From positions 1-44,548 of the forward strand of contig JAJDDV010000220.1 in assembly GCA_029260135.1 (NCBI GenBank): DNA of 44,548 bases, given 5' to 3'. This document shows, piece by piece, positions 9,247-18,550 of this stretch. Origin of the DNA: Phycisphaerae bacterium. GTDB lineage: Bacteria > Planctomycetota > Phycisphaerae > UBA1845. Each line of letters opens with the position of its first letter. Position 1 is the stretch's first letter. Position numbers and translations under genes: made by a program. The notes below the pieces were generated by a model, which worked only from the letters and a program-made list of their open reading frames with translations, was not told the DNA's origin and ran no database searches.

Positions 9247-11877
9247 TCAATCGCCGCCAGGCGTTCGGGTGATCTCACGATCCGCCCCCCGATTCGCCGA
9301 CGCGGCGCCGGGCGGACCGGTGCAGTTCGAGCATGCGCCGCAGGTCTGATTCATGCATCCCACGAGGGCGGAATAGTCGCCGGTACCGACGCATCCGCCG
9401 GCGTCGCCGTCGATGTTAGCCTCAGCGCAGGGATCCGCCGGGGCGTAACAGGCACCGAAACAACCGGTCAACAGCGTGATGTCGCCGGCACCGATCATTC
9501 CGTCGCCGTCCAAATCGGTCGAGCATAGCTTGCAGGCGGATTCCGCCTCGCTGCAATGCTCGCATGATGCCGTACACACGGTCGGGCCGGGCAGGCATGA
9601 GCCACCCGAACACGTTTCGGTACCGTTGCAGAAAAGGCCGTCGTCGCAATCAGCGTTGATCGAGCATTGCGCCGTGCACGGGTTGGAGCCGAGTCCATCA
9701 ATGTGTAACGACCAAGCGTCCAAGGTGCCGGGATCGGGCGTGGCGCTGTCGGAGACGGTCAGGGTCCAGACGCCCGCCGCATCCATTCCGTCGAAGGCCG
9801 TGAGTGCGTTGTTCGGCGTGTATTCCGGCGGAGATGACAGATTCGCGGAACACTGCGACTCGATGTCGCCGCCTGTCCCTTCGTCGTCGAGGATGATCCC
9901 CGCGAAGTTGTCTTGGTTGCACCCGAAGCTCGATGCGGGGACGCCGGGGCGATCGATCACCGTCACAGTCGTCCCACCGTGCGACACCGTCACGGTCAGG
10001 TCGCCCACCCACGTGTGTGTGACGGTGAGATCCACGTCCACATCGCCGATGGGGAACGAGTCGAGCACTGTGATCGTGTCGGTGACCGGGTTGCCACCAC
10101 CGCCACCATCAGGAATCGTGGCGCCGGGCGCGCTCTGGTAGATCGTCGGGTTCCCAGCCGTTCCGCCACCGCACACTGAGGCATCGCCCAGATAGGATCC
10201 ACCGGAGGCCGAGCAACCCGCCGACGTGTCAATACTGCAGAAAGCGCCCGAGCAACATGCCCCTTGCGGTTGGCAAATGCCGCCTGCACAAATCTCACCG
10301 GGCGGGCAACTGATCGGCGTGTTGGAGCATGACCCGGTTGTGCAGACATCGACCGTACAGCTATCGCTGTCGTCGCAGTCGATGTCGCCCGTGCACGGAG
10401 TCAACAAGGAGAGCGAATTGATGGCGTCCACACGTCCGAATCCGTATCCGATATCGAAGCCGGCTGGTCCCAGATCTATCGCCCCGTCGCGGATGAACTG
10501 TCGGACCTCGGTCGGGGTGAGGTTTGAGTCGACGCCGAGGAGCAATGCGGCCAGTCCGGCTACGTGCGGCGACGCCTGGCTCGTACCGCATTGACTGGCG
10601 AACGTCGTTCCACCGGCGGCGATCCCCGCCGATCTGCTGTCGCAGCCGGGTGCCGTAACGTCCAGTTGGTCACTTCGATTGCTGAAGCAAACCAGCGCGT
10701 CCACGGTGATATTGGTGTCCGTGCACAGGATCGTCGTACAGGAGGCGTCGGCGCACCACGAAAAGCTGGACTGGGAGTTCTCGCAGTTGGGGAAGTCATT
10801 GTCGAAGACGGCGCCGACGGCGATCGCACCGGACGCGCAAGCGGGCGATCCCATGGCGTTGGCGTTGGCCTCGTTGCCTGCCGACGCCACGACCACAACG
10901 CCGTTGGATACGGCGTTATTTGCCGCGATCGCCGAACTGTCGCCGTCGCACGTTCCGGTGAACACACCGCCGCCCAGGCTCAGGTTCATCACGTCGCAGC
11001 GGCCACCGGCTGCGGATTGATCCGCGGCGTAGTTGATTCCGGCGATTACGTCGGAGTTGAATCCGCTTCCGGTGGCGTCCAACACCTTGATTCCGATCAG
11101 GGTCGCGCCGGGCGCGACTCCCTGCAGGGGGGTCGAAACGCTGCATCGCGTTTCGGAGATCCCCGTTCCGCCCACCGCGATCCCGGCGACGTTGGACCCG
11201 TGTCCGTTGTCGTCCTCGGGGTCGTTGTCGTTGTTGGCGAAGTCGCGGCCTGCGGCGGTGTCGATCCGGGCGGAGTACATGATGTGGTCGGAGTCGATAC
11301 CGGTATCGATGATACAGACACGAACGCCGCTTCCATCCGCGGAGAGACCGGCAGTGGTGATCTGACTTTGCAGCGCGCGGATCATCGGCGTGCTGACGGT
11401 GAGGTGTGCGTGCATCCTTCGATCTTCTTCGACCTTGATGACGCCCGGCATGGCCGTGAGGTCCGCAAGTTGCGCGCGCGGGATGCCCCGTAGGTTGATG
11501 GCATTCGGAAGAACGGTCTGGTACTCGTACTTGATGTGCCCGCCGACGTTCGCAGCCCAGACGCGGACGCCCTCACGCCGATCGGATGCGACGTGAGAGT
11601 TTGCAGCCAGTGTGCTTGGAGCGAAGTGGACGAAGACGCTGACGAGCTCAACCGCAGCCGCCGCAGTGCGTGTCGGAGAGGCCTGGGTATTCGTGGGGTC
11701 CGCCGGCGTTCCCGCACTCGCGCGAGGTTCTACAAGCGGTCCGACAGCGCTAAACTTCGCGGCGTCGGCGTCAGGCCGACGGCTTTCGTCCGCTCCGACG
11801 ACCATGCCGGACACGCCCAGGGACGCGATCACAACCAGCAATCGCCGTTCCAAGGCCGCGCGCCGGAACCTGATCAT
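9247..11877 (-). CDS. secreted subtilisin-like serine protease (S8) with P-domain and dockerin-like module
   Basis: 876 residues from the ATG at 11877, which has AGGGG upstream; an in-frame GTG at 11886 is the alternative. A signal peptide is followed by an I9-like propeptide (about 60-150; LPNAINLRGIPRAQLADLTA). The catalytic triad is visible: Asp191 in CIIDTGID, His226 in GHGSNVAG and Ser433 in GTSQASPHVAG. A proprotein-convertase P-domain spans about 580-726 (DVDVDLTVTHTWVGDLTVTV...GVWTLTVSDSA). Then come one Cys-rich unit and a dockerin-like pair (about 780-850; DLDGDGMIGAGD, NIDGDAGGCVGTGDYSAL) closely matching the one in the next gene. It is an extracellular protease that may be docked to a partner through this module (inference). 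It is first in a three-gene run with a promoter candidate about 80 bases upstream. Confidence 0.88.
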   Translation of the reverse strand: MIRFRRAALERRLLVVIASLGVSGMVVGADESRRPDADAAKFSAVGPLVEPRASAGTPADPTNTQASPTRTAAAAVELVSVFVHFAPSTLAANSHVASDRREGVRVWAANVGGHIKYEYQTVLPNAINLRGIPRAQLADLTAMPGVIKVEEDRRMHAHLTVSTPMIRALQSQITTAGLSADGSGVRVCIIDTGIDSDHIMYSARIDTAAGRDFANNDNDPEDDNGHGSNVAGIAVGGTGISETRCSVSTPLQGVAPGATLIGIKVLDATGSGFNSDVIAGINYAADQSAAGGRCDVMNLSLGGGVFTGTCDGDSSAIAANNAVSNGVVVVASAGNEANANAMGSPACASGAIAVGAVFDNDFPNCENSQSSFSWCADASCTTILCTDTNITVDALVCFSNRSDQLDVTAPGCDSRSAGIAAGGTTFASQCGTSQASPHVAGLAALLLGVDSNLTPTEVRQFIRDGAIDLGPAGFDIGYGFGRVDAINSLSLLTPCTGDIDCDDSDSCTVDVCTTGSCSNTPISCPPGEICAGGICQPQGACCSGAFCSIDTSAGCSASGGSYLGDASVCGGGTAGNPTIYQSAPGATIPDGGGGGNPVTDTITVLDSFPIGDVDVDLTVTHTWVGDLTVTVSHGGTTVTVIDRPGVPASSFGCNQDNFAGIILDDEGTGGDIESQCSANLSSPPEYTPNNALTAFDGMDAAGVWTLTVSDSATPDPGTLDAWSLHIDGLGSNPCTAQCSINADCDDGLFCNGTETCSGGSCLPGPTVCTASCEHCSEAESACKLCSTDLDGDGMIGAGDITLLTGCFGACYAPADPCAEANIDGDAGGCVGTGDYSALVGCMNQTCGACSNCTGPPGAASANRGADREITRTPGGD

Positions 11878-11958
11878 GTATTTCACCCCTGCCCCTGTCC
11901 CGCCGACTTTGAGAGGTTCAGTCCGAAGAACTTCTCACTTGTCACGCCTCAAGTCGTA

Positions 11959-11988
11959 ATCATAGCCTAACCGAACCGCTTGATTCAA
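11959..11988 (-). promoter_or_regulatory. sigma-70-type promoter for the subtilase/cohesin-like gene run
   Basis: Read on the minus strand: TTGAAT (11988-11983), 18-base spacer, TATGAT (11964-11959). It is about 80 bases before the ATG at 11877. Confidence 0.5.
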
Positions 11989-12799
11989 GTAAGGCCGCCA
12001 CTTTTTGGTGTGAAACGCACGTGTCCGGCCGCTCCGGCGTTGTCACGACCATCCCTTGCACACCACGCAACGACAAACGACTTCCGAGCCAACGCCTCCG
12101 GCGCTTCGCCTCTTGTCCTCGTGCCGTCATCGAGGTTATCGGAGGCTATGGCATGGGCTGCTCTCGCGTCTTCTTGACATTCCTTGGTGGTATCGCCTGC
12201 CACCGAATGAATCCTGCGGGCGCGAATCTCTGATTGCAGACGAGGCGCGCGGTCTTAGAGCGCTAGGCCAACCGTCCTTGGTGGTGGAGGCGAGGTCGGC
12301 ATGCGCCGGGCGCGGCGCCGTGCCAATGAATGACACGCTGGTCGCACGCCCCGAATATGAATCGGGAGGGGCGAGGCGGCACCCATCGATCGGCGATTGG
12401 GACTTCCACTGCCCGCGCAGTGATCTTTGCGCCGCTGAGCCGGTACGATTCGACCTGCCCCCGTCGCTGCTTCCGCGGTCGTACTGCACAAGCGTCAATT
12501 CGTCGCTCGATATTGGTCCCTTTGTGGCGCACGGTTCCCGTGTTGTTGACGAAGGACAGCTGAGACGCTGAACGGAATGTGGGATGCGTACCGTGGGAGC
12601 ACGTCAAGGTGCAGTCGCCCCGAGCCGTGCTGAAACCGAAGACTTGCGAGATCGCTCCGTTGTCCGTGCGGGAGCGAGCTACAACACGTGCGACACCGGA
12701 GAAGCATGAGTAACGCCTGCGAGGGCCGGTGCTGGGCGACGATCCGAACGGTTTTCCGCGAAATCCGCATTCTGGACCTATGAAGGAGGTTAAGTACTG
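11989..12799. other. large intergenic region, no gene supported
   Basis: About 0.8 kb separates the divergent subtilase and HAF/lipase genes. Open frames of up to 210 codons exist on the minus strand but read as Arg/Ser/Pro-rich out-of-frame sequence without domains or ribosome sites. I see no repeat shared with the rest of the window. It may be decayed coding DNA. Confidence 0.4.
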
Positions 12800-12828
12800 T
12801 TGCGGCCTGCAGTCGCTTCTAGTACACT
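12800..12828 (+). promoter_or_regulatory. sigma-70-type promoter for the HAF/lipase gene
   Basis: TTGCGG (12800-12805), 17-base spacer, TACACT (12823-12828). It would give a leader of about 110 bases before the ATG at 12947. Confidence 0.5.
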
Positions 12829-12946
12829 TGCCACCGTCAAGCGGCTGGACGACAGATTTCGGGCAGGATGAGATGTCCAGGGCCGACCTCCACATCAGAC
12901 AACACGAGGTTCACTGCCTTATGTATCATCTCAAGGAGAAGAAACC

Positions 12947-15900
12947 ATGTCTCTTCCTACACTTCCAGGAGCTTTGGGCGGCAGCCCTGCGTTGCGACTG
13001 AGACCTCACGCGTTGTTTGCTGCAATGTTGCTGACGGTCACTTCAGTCGGGTCGGCGACGGCGCAGTTGTATGACGTTGTTCTTCTTGGTCCGGGTCGAG
13101 CCAGGGCCATCAACAACTCGGGGCAAGTGGCGTACAATACCCTGGACGATGATTTTGAGTGTGGAGGACGGGCCTACCGTTTCGAGGACCTCAACCTCGA
13201 TGGTATCGCGACTTCGAACGAGTTCATCCTGCTCGGCATGCTGCCGGGCGGGCACGGCACCTGCGGGCACGACATCAATGCAGCAGGCAACATTGCCGGA
13301 AGGGCGAACGGCCTCTGCCCACCAACGGATAGCTGCACGACGAAACTGCTTCCGTTTCTCTGGACGCCCACCGACGGTCTGACTGCACTTCCGTTTCCGC
13401 CCGGAGCCGCCCTGAACGTCGAAGGTACAGGCCATGGTCTGAACAACACAAACCCACCTCGCATCGTCGGGTTCATTGGACTCGAACCGGCCGTCTGGCA
13501 CTGGGAAAATCTCGTGCCGCCGGGGGCATGGATTCCTCAGATTCTGCCGATTCCTGCCGTGGCGTTTCCGCGCGGCGCGGCCTTCGCCATTGACAACGAC
13601 CCGCGCATCGTGGGTGAGGCCGTGGTGCGGTGTGACGGCGGATTGTGCTTCTGGCATTCCTTCCTCTGGGATCTGGTCGGCCCCGCGTGGGTCGAAACCG
13701 ACCTCGGTAGCCTGGGTTGCACGAACCCGAACTGCCAGGATCCCTGGGTACTGCCCTGCGCATCCTGCCCGAAGAGTAACGCCGTAGAGAGTCACGCATA
13801 CAACCTCAATGAAATCACAGAATCCGGTCAGCAACGGCTGATCGTGGTGGGCGAATCGGATGTTGGTTGGGATCACGCGTTCAGCTTCGTAGACGACGGC
13901 GACGGAATCGCCGAACCCCACGAATGGACCGATCTCGGTACGGCCGGTGAATGCGAGAGCGAGGCGATGGACGTCAACGCGTGCGGGCAGATCGTAGGTC
14001 AGGCGAAGTCACCGGACGTCTACTGGCGCGCAGTCCTCTCGCAAGGACGGATGTTCATACTCAATGATCTGATCGATGCCGACGCAGGCTGGGACCTCCG
14101 GCGTGCCCTGGGCATCAACGATTTCGGCCAGATCGTCGGCTTCGGTGAGTACGAGAACGCGGAACAGGCTTTCCTCCTGAATCCGACGATCGAAGCCGTG
14201 GATCCCAACCCGGTGATGCTGACCGGCGACCATGTGAGTACCAGCCGCGATGTCCTCGGTTCGCTTGACGCACGACGTGTCAAAGGTCTGGCCGCGGATG
14301 GAGTCACGCGGATCGTACTTCGACTTCTGGTCGGTGGCCCGGGCGAGGTAGACTTTTCGGTGACGGATGAGTTGAACAGCACCGACACCTTGCACGTGGG
14401 AACACTGAGCGCTCCGGGCACCCCGGGCACGCAGAATAACGTCAAGGTGATCCTGAACACCCCACTTTCGGACGGTCGATGGCTCGCCACCGCCATCCTC
14501 TTGGCGCCTATCGACTTCGTGCGGCGGGCGGGTAACCCCTCCGCCGTCGTCGAGGTTAGTGATCTCTGCTCGTCTCAGCGACCTTTGTTCGTGACGGCCA
14601 CGTACACGCCCGCAGCGGAGGGAAGTTGCAGCGGCGCGTTTCAGAAGGAGCGGGAGATCGCGCTGCACCGCCCCCCCGTCATGTTGATCCATGGAATCTG
14701 GGGATCGGAAGACACGTGGCGATGGCCGTTGAATCTCGATGAAGCTCTGAGTGACGCATGTGATTCTACAGATAGCTTTAGCGTAACGAACTACGAGTAC
14801 CCCGAGACCCATGCAGAGCCGTTCTACACGAATCTCATCATATTCCCGCGCGCACGCATCGGCGTGGCCGAAGCCGTCACGAGCCTGCGAGACCGCGACA
14901 TCGCCGCGACCCAGGCAGACGTGTTTGGGCACAGCATGGGCGGGCTGCTGTCACGGCTGCACGCGGCTGACCTGGACGGCTCTTACCTTCGCGGCGACGA
15001 CTGCGCCGACGATCCCTGCGCCACGGACAACAATTATGGCGCGGGCGATATCCACAAGCTTGTCACGGCGGACTCGCCACATTTCGGGTCTCCTTACGGA
15101 TGCCTGCTGCTGGATGACACGACGGACCAGCGAACCTGGCTGGGCACGATCGCTTCGTGGTTGGTCGGCTGTCCGGATTGTGGCGCCTTGTGGGATATGA
15201 GGCCGGAGGACAACTCGTTTGCCAGTAGCATCAGCGCGCTTCTCGCCGCCCAGTATCCACCGCCTAACGCGCTGCTGCCGCCAGTCACGCTTCCGACGGC
15301 CATCATCACGGGAACGGGAGGCTCCGACTATCTGGATCCCATTCCCTCCGTTTGCCTTGACCCGGTCGGGGCGATCGTCCTCGGAATCAGAGCCCTGATC
15401 TGGAATTTCTGCGGACTTCTGTGTGATCCCGCGCCGTTGATTGCCGGAGTCTTTAGTTGGGATGATCACGACGTGGGCGTCAGGTTGACGAGCCAGCGTG
15501 GAGGCCTTCCTGCGGATGCCCTGGGGCAATTTGACTGCCAGGGCGGAATCCACTTTCGAAGATGGGACATCGGTATACCTGCGAACCAGGACGCCAGTGC
15601 CCGCGCCGTTGATCTGCTCAACGCGCCGGTAGCCGCTCTCCAGTTGGGGTTTCCCTTGGCCCTGCCCGAGCTTTGCCCGACATTGGCCAAGGGCAGGGAG
15701 TCTGCGCCAAGCCGAACGATGCACGGTAAGACCGCTTCGACGGTGGCGCAGATCCAGATTACGGCACCTGACCCCACAACAGCCATTCTTCGACCCGGCG
15801 AGCCCCTCTTTGTTGAGGTAGCGCCTGACGCGGGTTACTCCCCCGCCTCGGTGCTTGCCTTCACCGAGCACGACGGTGAGGTGCAGCAATGCAGCACCTC

Positions 15901-17422
15901 GTGCGATGGATCGGAATATGCGCCCTGCGGTCCTTGCAGCGCAAGCAATCCAGCGATTCTGGAACTCGACGTTCCGCTCGATGAGGTCGGCATCTTACCG
16001 GTGGCGGCCTTCGCCTATGACGATCTGAACGACATCGGAGGTAGCCTACAGGAGACCAGCATCCGGATGACGGTCGTTCCTGACGCCAGCGTGACCGGGA
16101 TTCACATCGCACCGGAGACGGTCTATTTGTTCAAGTATGCCCCCAGGCGGCGGGTCGCCGTGCACGCCGACTATAGCGACACAGATGCCATCGGCAAACC
16201 GGTGCATCGATCGTTCTCCGGCTGTCGCATCCCGGGTTGTTGTGATGCGATCTGTGCGGAGTTTGTAGACGAAGAATGCGACGAATTCATAAACGACGTC
16301 GATTACGTGATCACGGATCCGTCAGTCGCCGAGGTTGACTGTCAAGGGTTTGTCACTGCCCGCTCGGTCGGGCGAACGACGCTCACGGTCTCGTACACTT
16401 CCGGATCGTACGGACTCTGTTCCGACCCCAGTCCAAGCCCGTGTACGGCCACGGCGGAGATCGTCGTCGTCAGCAGGCCCTGTGACTATGACGGTGACGG
16501 CGATGTCGATTCGGACGATGAAGCGGCGTACGAGGTGTGTTTCAGCGGTCCCATCTTCCCTACCGGATTTATTCGGCCGTCCGTCGCCTGTCGTGATGCG
16601 TTCGACCTCGACCGCGATACGGATATTGACGAGGATGACCTGTGCCCTTGTGCACCTCCGACTCCGACTCTTCCGGTAGTCGAGTTGATCGACGACCAAG
16701 ATGGTGTCGCCGTGCCGAACGTCAAGAACCGTTTTCTCTCGTTCCTGGGTGGTGATCCCGGCCAATCCCAGGCGATTCGCGTCGTCTTCAAGGACCTGCC
16801 CGCGCCGTACCATGATTGGAACGGTCAGTTCATGTGGGTGGGTGAGCCCGCAGAGTATGACGAAAACGGCGGCAGGGGGTTCGATTCACCATGCTTGGCC
16901 GGGCCACCGTGCACCGACGCGACGTTCTGGGCGGCAACCCTCCAAGCGGATCCGTTTTGGAGGGATTGGTCGACGATTCCCGGAGGAACGATCCATGTCT
17001 ACGGCGAGGGCATTGTTCCCAGCCGGATGGCCACGCCCGCCGGCCCGATCGATCACGCGGCGTTGTACGACGTGGAGGTTGTCGAGCGCTGCGGCATGTT
17101 CGTTGGAGAGAGAGCATCGCCCGCCCTGGAGATTGCCAACTCTGGATGGGCTGACACGGTCGGTCTCAGTGGCGGTGCGTACGTTCCACCGGATGGCGCG
17201 GTTAACGTGTTCGACACGCTTGCGATGGTCGCCATCTTCACCGGCGAGCCTGGTGCCCCCTCCAAAACCAGAATGGACCTTCTCGGTGTGACGACCGGAC
17301 CATCACCGATCCTCGATGGCAAGATCACGGTGAGCGATGTCGTGGCGGTGCTCGAGGCGTTTGCAGGGGGCTCCTATCCATTCAGTCCTGGCGGTCCGTC
17401 GCCGCCTGGTGTTGCCCCCTGA
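12947..17422 (+). CDS. giant secreted HAF-repeat / lipase-like hydrolase with dockerin-like modules
   Basis: 1491 residues; AAGGAGA lies eight bases before the ATG. A signal peptide (cut near TAQLY, about residue 42) is followed by four to five HAF-type repeats (to about residue 430; AINNSGQVAYNT, DINAAGNIAGRA, VNACGQIVGQA, INDFGQIVGFG). An alpha/beta-hydrolase of lipase type comes next: oxyanion-side VMLIHGIWGSED near 580 and nucleophile elbow GHSMGG with Ser663. Then there is a long beta-rich part including a bacterial Ig-like segment (about 1040-1165), an EF-hand pair (about 1178-1235; DYDGDGDVDSDD, DLDRDTDIDEDD), and a C-terminal dockerin-like region (about 1415-1475). It probably hydrolyses an ester or lipid outside the cell; substrate unknown. 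It is monocistronic, with its own promoter candidate. Confidence 0.8.
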   Translation: MSLPTLPGALGGSPALRLRPHALFAAMLLTVTSVGSATAQLYDVVLLGPGRARAINNSGQVAYNTLDDDFECGGRAYRFEDLNLDGIATSNEFILLGMLPGGHGTCGHDINAAGNIAGRANGLCPPTDSCTTKLLPFLWTPTDGLTALPFPPGAALNVEGTGHGLNNTNPPRIVGFIGLEPAVWHWENLVPPGAWIPQILPIPAVAFPRGAAFAIDNDPRIVGEAVVRCDGGLCFWHSFLWDLVGPAWVETDLGSLGCTNPNCQDPWVLPCASCPKSNAVESHAYNLNEITESGQQRLIVVGESDVGWDHAFSFVDDGDGIAEPHEWTDLGTAGECESEAMDVNACGQIVGQAKSPDVYWRAVLSQGRMFILNDLIDADAGWDLRRALGINDFGQIVGFGEYENAEQAFLLNPTIEAVDPNPVMLTGDHVSTSRDVLGSLDARRVKGLAADGVTRIVLRLLVGGPGEVDFSVTDELNSTDTLHVGTLSAPGTPGTQNNVKVILNTPLSDGRWLATAILLAPIDFVRRAGNPSAVVEVSDLCSSQRPLFVTATYTPAAEGSCSGAFQKEREIALHRPPVMLIHGIWGSEDTWRWPLNLDEALSDACDSTDSFSVTNYEYPETHAEPFYTNLIIFPRARIGVAEAVTSLRDRDIAATQADVFGHSMGGLLSRLHAADLDGSYLRGDDCADDPCATDNNYGAGDIHKLVTADSPHFGSPYGCLLLDDTTDQRTWLGTIASWLVGCPDCGALWDMRPEDNSFASSISALLAAQYPPPNALLPPVTLPTAIITGTGGSDYLDPIPSVCLDPVGAIVLGIRALIWNFCGLLCDPAPLIAGVFSWDDHDVGVRLTSQRGGLPADALGQFDCQGGIHFRRWDIGIPANQDASARAVDLLNAPVAALQLGFPLALPELCPTLAKGRESAPSRTMHGKTASTVAQIQITAPDPTTAILRPGEPLFVEVAPDAGYSPASVLAFTEHDGEVQQCSTSCDGSEYAPCGPCSASNPAILELDVPLDEVGILPVAAFAYDDLNDIGGSLQETSIRMTVVPDASVTGIHIAPETVYLFKYAPRRRVAVHADYSDTDAIGKPVHRSFSGCRIPGCCDAICAEFVDEECDEFINDVDYVITDPSVAEVDCQGFVTARSVGRTTLTVSYTSGSYGLCSDPSPSPCTATAEIVVVSRPCDYDGDGDVDSDDEAAYEVCFSGPIFPTGFIRPSVACRDAFDLDRDTDIDEDDLCPCAPPTPTLPVVELIDDQDGVAVPNVKNRFLSFLGGDPGQSQAIRVVFKDLPAPYHDWNGQFMWVGEPAEYDENGGRGFDSPCLAGPPCTDATFWAATLQADPFWRDWSTIPGGTIHVYGEGIVPSRMATPAGPIDHAALYDVEVVERCGMFVGERASPALEIANSGWADTVGLSGGAYVPPDGAVNVFDTLAMVAIFTGEPGAPSKTRMDLLGVTTGPSPILDGKITVSDVVAVLEAFAGGSYPFSPGGPSPPGVAP

Positions 17423-17434
17423 CGAGTTCAGGGG
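17416..17434 (+). terminator. possible hairpin terminator over the stop codon
   Basis: Stem CCCCTGA / TCAGGGG with a five-base loop overlaps the stop codon of the HAF/lipase gene. No T-run follows, so a role in termination is doubtful. Confidence 0.25.
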
Positions 17435-17718
17435 TGAGCACCCTGATCCGAACGGAGGCGGATAGCGGTTGGCATCCTGTCGTCACTGCCACCGGCGGAC
17501 CGACGCAAGAGCGGTTCGTCGTCGGCCGCGGGTGTTTCGGGTGGGTTTGACCATGTTACGCTGATGGTCGAGCATCTCCCCGCTCGCCGCCATCTCCTTT
17601 CCGGGCTCGTGGCGTCGGACGGAGCCTACCGTTATCCCTACGTCGATCGACGGTGGAATTGGGCGGTCCTTGTTGCTGGGGTTTAACCGCTTCGAGACGC
17701 GCACGCCGCGCCGGCCGG
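17423..17718. other. intergenic, no gene supported
   Basis: Nothing recognisable lies between the HAF/lipase stop and the small Cys-rich minus-strand frame that ends at 17719. Confidence 0.4.
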
Positions 17719-17889
17719 TCAATCGGTGATCGGCAAGTACATCGGCGACTGGTTCGCGCAGCGGTCCGCCTCCGTCGGTTCCGGACAGGCGGCGTCGCAG
17801 TCCAAGTAATCTCGACCGCACCCCATGTTGACGACGCATTTTCGGTGATTGTCGAAATAGGGTGTCGTTGGTCGTGAAAACCCTGCCGC
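17719..17889 (-). pseudogene. small Cys-rich reading frame, probably C-terminal remnant
   Basis: Reading the minus strand from a GTG near 17889 to a TGA at 17719 gives about 56 residues with a natural-looking composition: YFDNHRKCVVNMGCGRDYLD, then CDAACPEP and CANQSPMYLP. Five cysteines are regularly spaced (C..MGCG..YLDC..AC...C). Neighbouring frames are Arg/Ser-rich noise, so this looks like genuine coding sequence. It lacks a signal peptide and starts at the point where the plus-strand TPR frame begins, so it is more likely the tail of a lost gene than a complete small protein. I do not recognise the family. Confidence 0.3.
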
Positions 17890-18550
17890 ACTTGTCATGA
17901 TGGGGAATCTCGCCGGATTTCACCTGAAACTCGGTTGTCTCGATGACGCCGAATCACTTCTGACGGAAGTGGTCGAGTCACAACGCCGGACTCTCGGCGA
18001 TCACCACCCGGATACACTGATCTCAAAGCACAATTTGGCCAGAGTGTACCTACGTCTGGGGCGGTTCGACCGTGCCGAGGGCCTCTTCACGCAGACCTTG
18101 AACGCGCAGCGCGCTATACTTGGCAACGACCATCCACACACGCTGGTCTCACGCTCAAGCCTCGGCGAACTCTATCATAGAACCGGTGCCTACGAACAGG
18201 CCGAGGCGGCGTTGGGGGGTGCTATCAGCGGGGCTCGACGTGCGCTGTCCGGTCAGCATCCCAATACAGCCGTTTCTCTGCGGAGGTACGGCCGGTGGTT
18301 GAGCGACGTTGAGCGATTAGCTGATGGTGAGCCGCTTCTCATCGAAGCGCATGAGATCTTCACGGCTGTTCTGGGACCGATGCACGATGAATCCGTCAAG
18401 ATGGCCGAGGCTCTTGTGCAACTGTACGAGGCTTGGAATGAGCCTGACAAGGTATCACGCTGGCGTGTCGACCTCAAGACGCTCCGACTCACGGAACACG
18501 GGTCTCGCGCCGGTACTCGGCGAGGCGATAGAAGAGCGTCCGGCGGCTGA
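17861..18550 (+). pseudogene. kinesin-light-chain-type TPR protein, N-terminally truncated
   Basis: From the ATG at 17897 this encodes 217 residues. TPR-like coding continues in frame upstream to a TAG at 17858-17860 (GVVGRENPAALV), fitting the 'lG..nP.tL....nLA' phrase that normally precedes the ATG. So the frame begins inside a repeat and the N-terminal part is missing. Three to four TPR_10/12-type repeats follow (LGDHHPDTLISKHNLARVYL, LGNDHPHTLVSRSSLGELYH, LSGQHPNTAVSLRRYG). In planctomycetes such repeats often form the C-terminal half of Ser/Thr protein kinases; no kinase domain is present here. The last 62 bases overlap the convergent response regulator gene, and the tail GSRAGTRRGDRRASGG is probably read-through past the original stop. 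Confidence 0.6.

Noticed and set aside
9247..11877. Long plus-strand open frames opposite the secreted Cys-rich genes (also within 19526-25414 and 38547-40886)
   Set aside because: They are mirror frames caused by GC-rich codon bias and the repeated units; no start signals or domains.
12263..12895. 210-codon minus-strand open frame before the HAF/lipase gene
   Set aside because: No domain, no ribosome site, out-of-frame composition. A phrase near RSASQLSFVNNTG briefly suggested a VHL-like beta domain, but the continuation does not fit.
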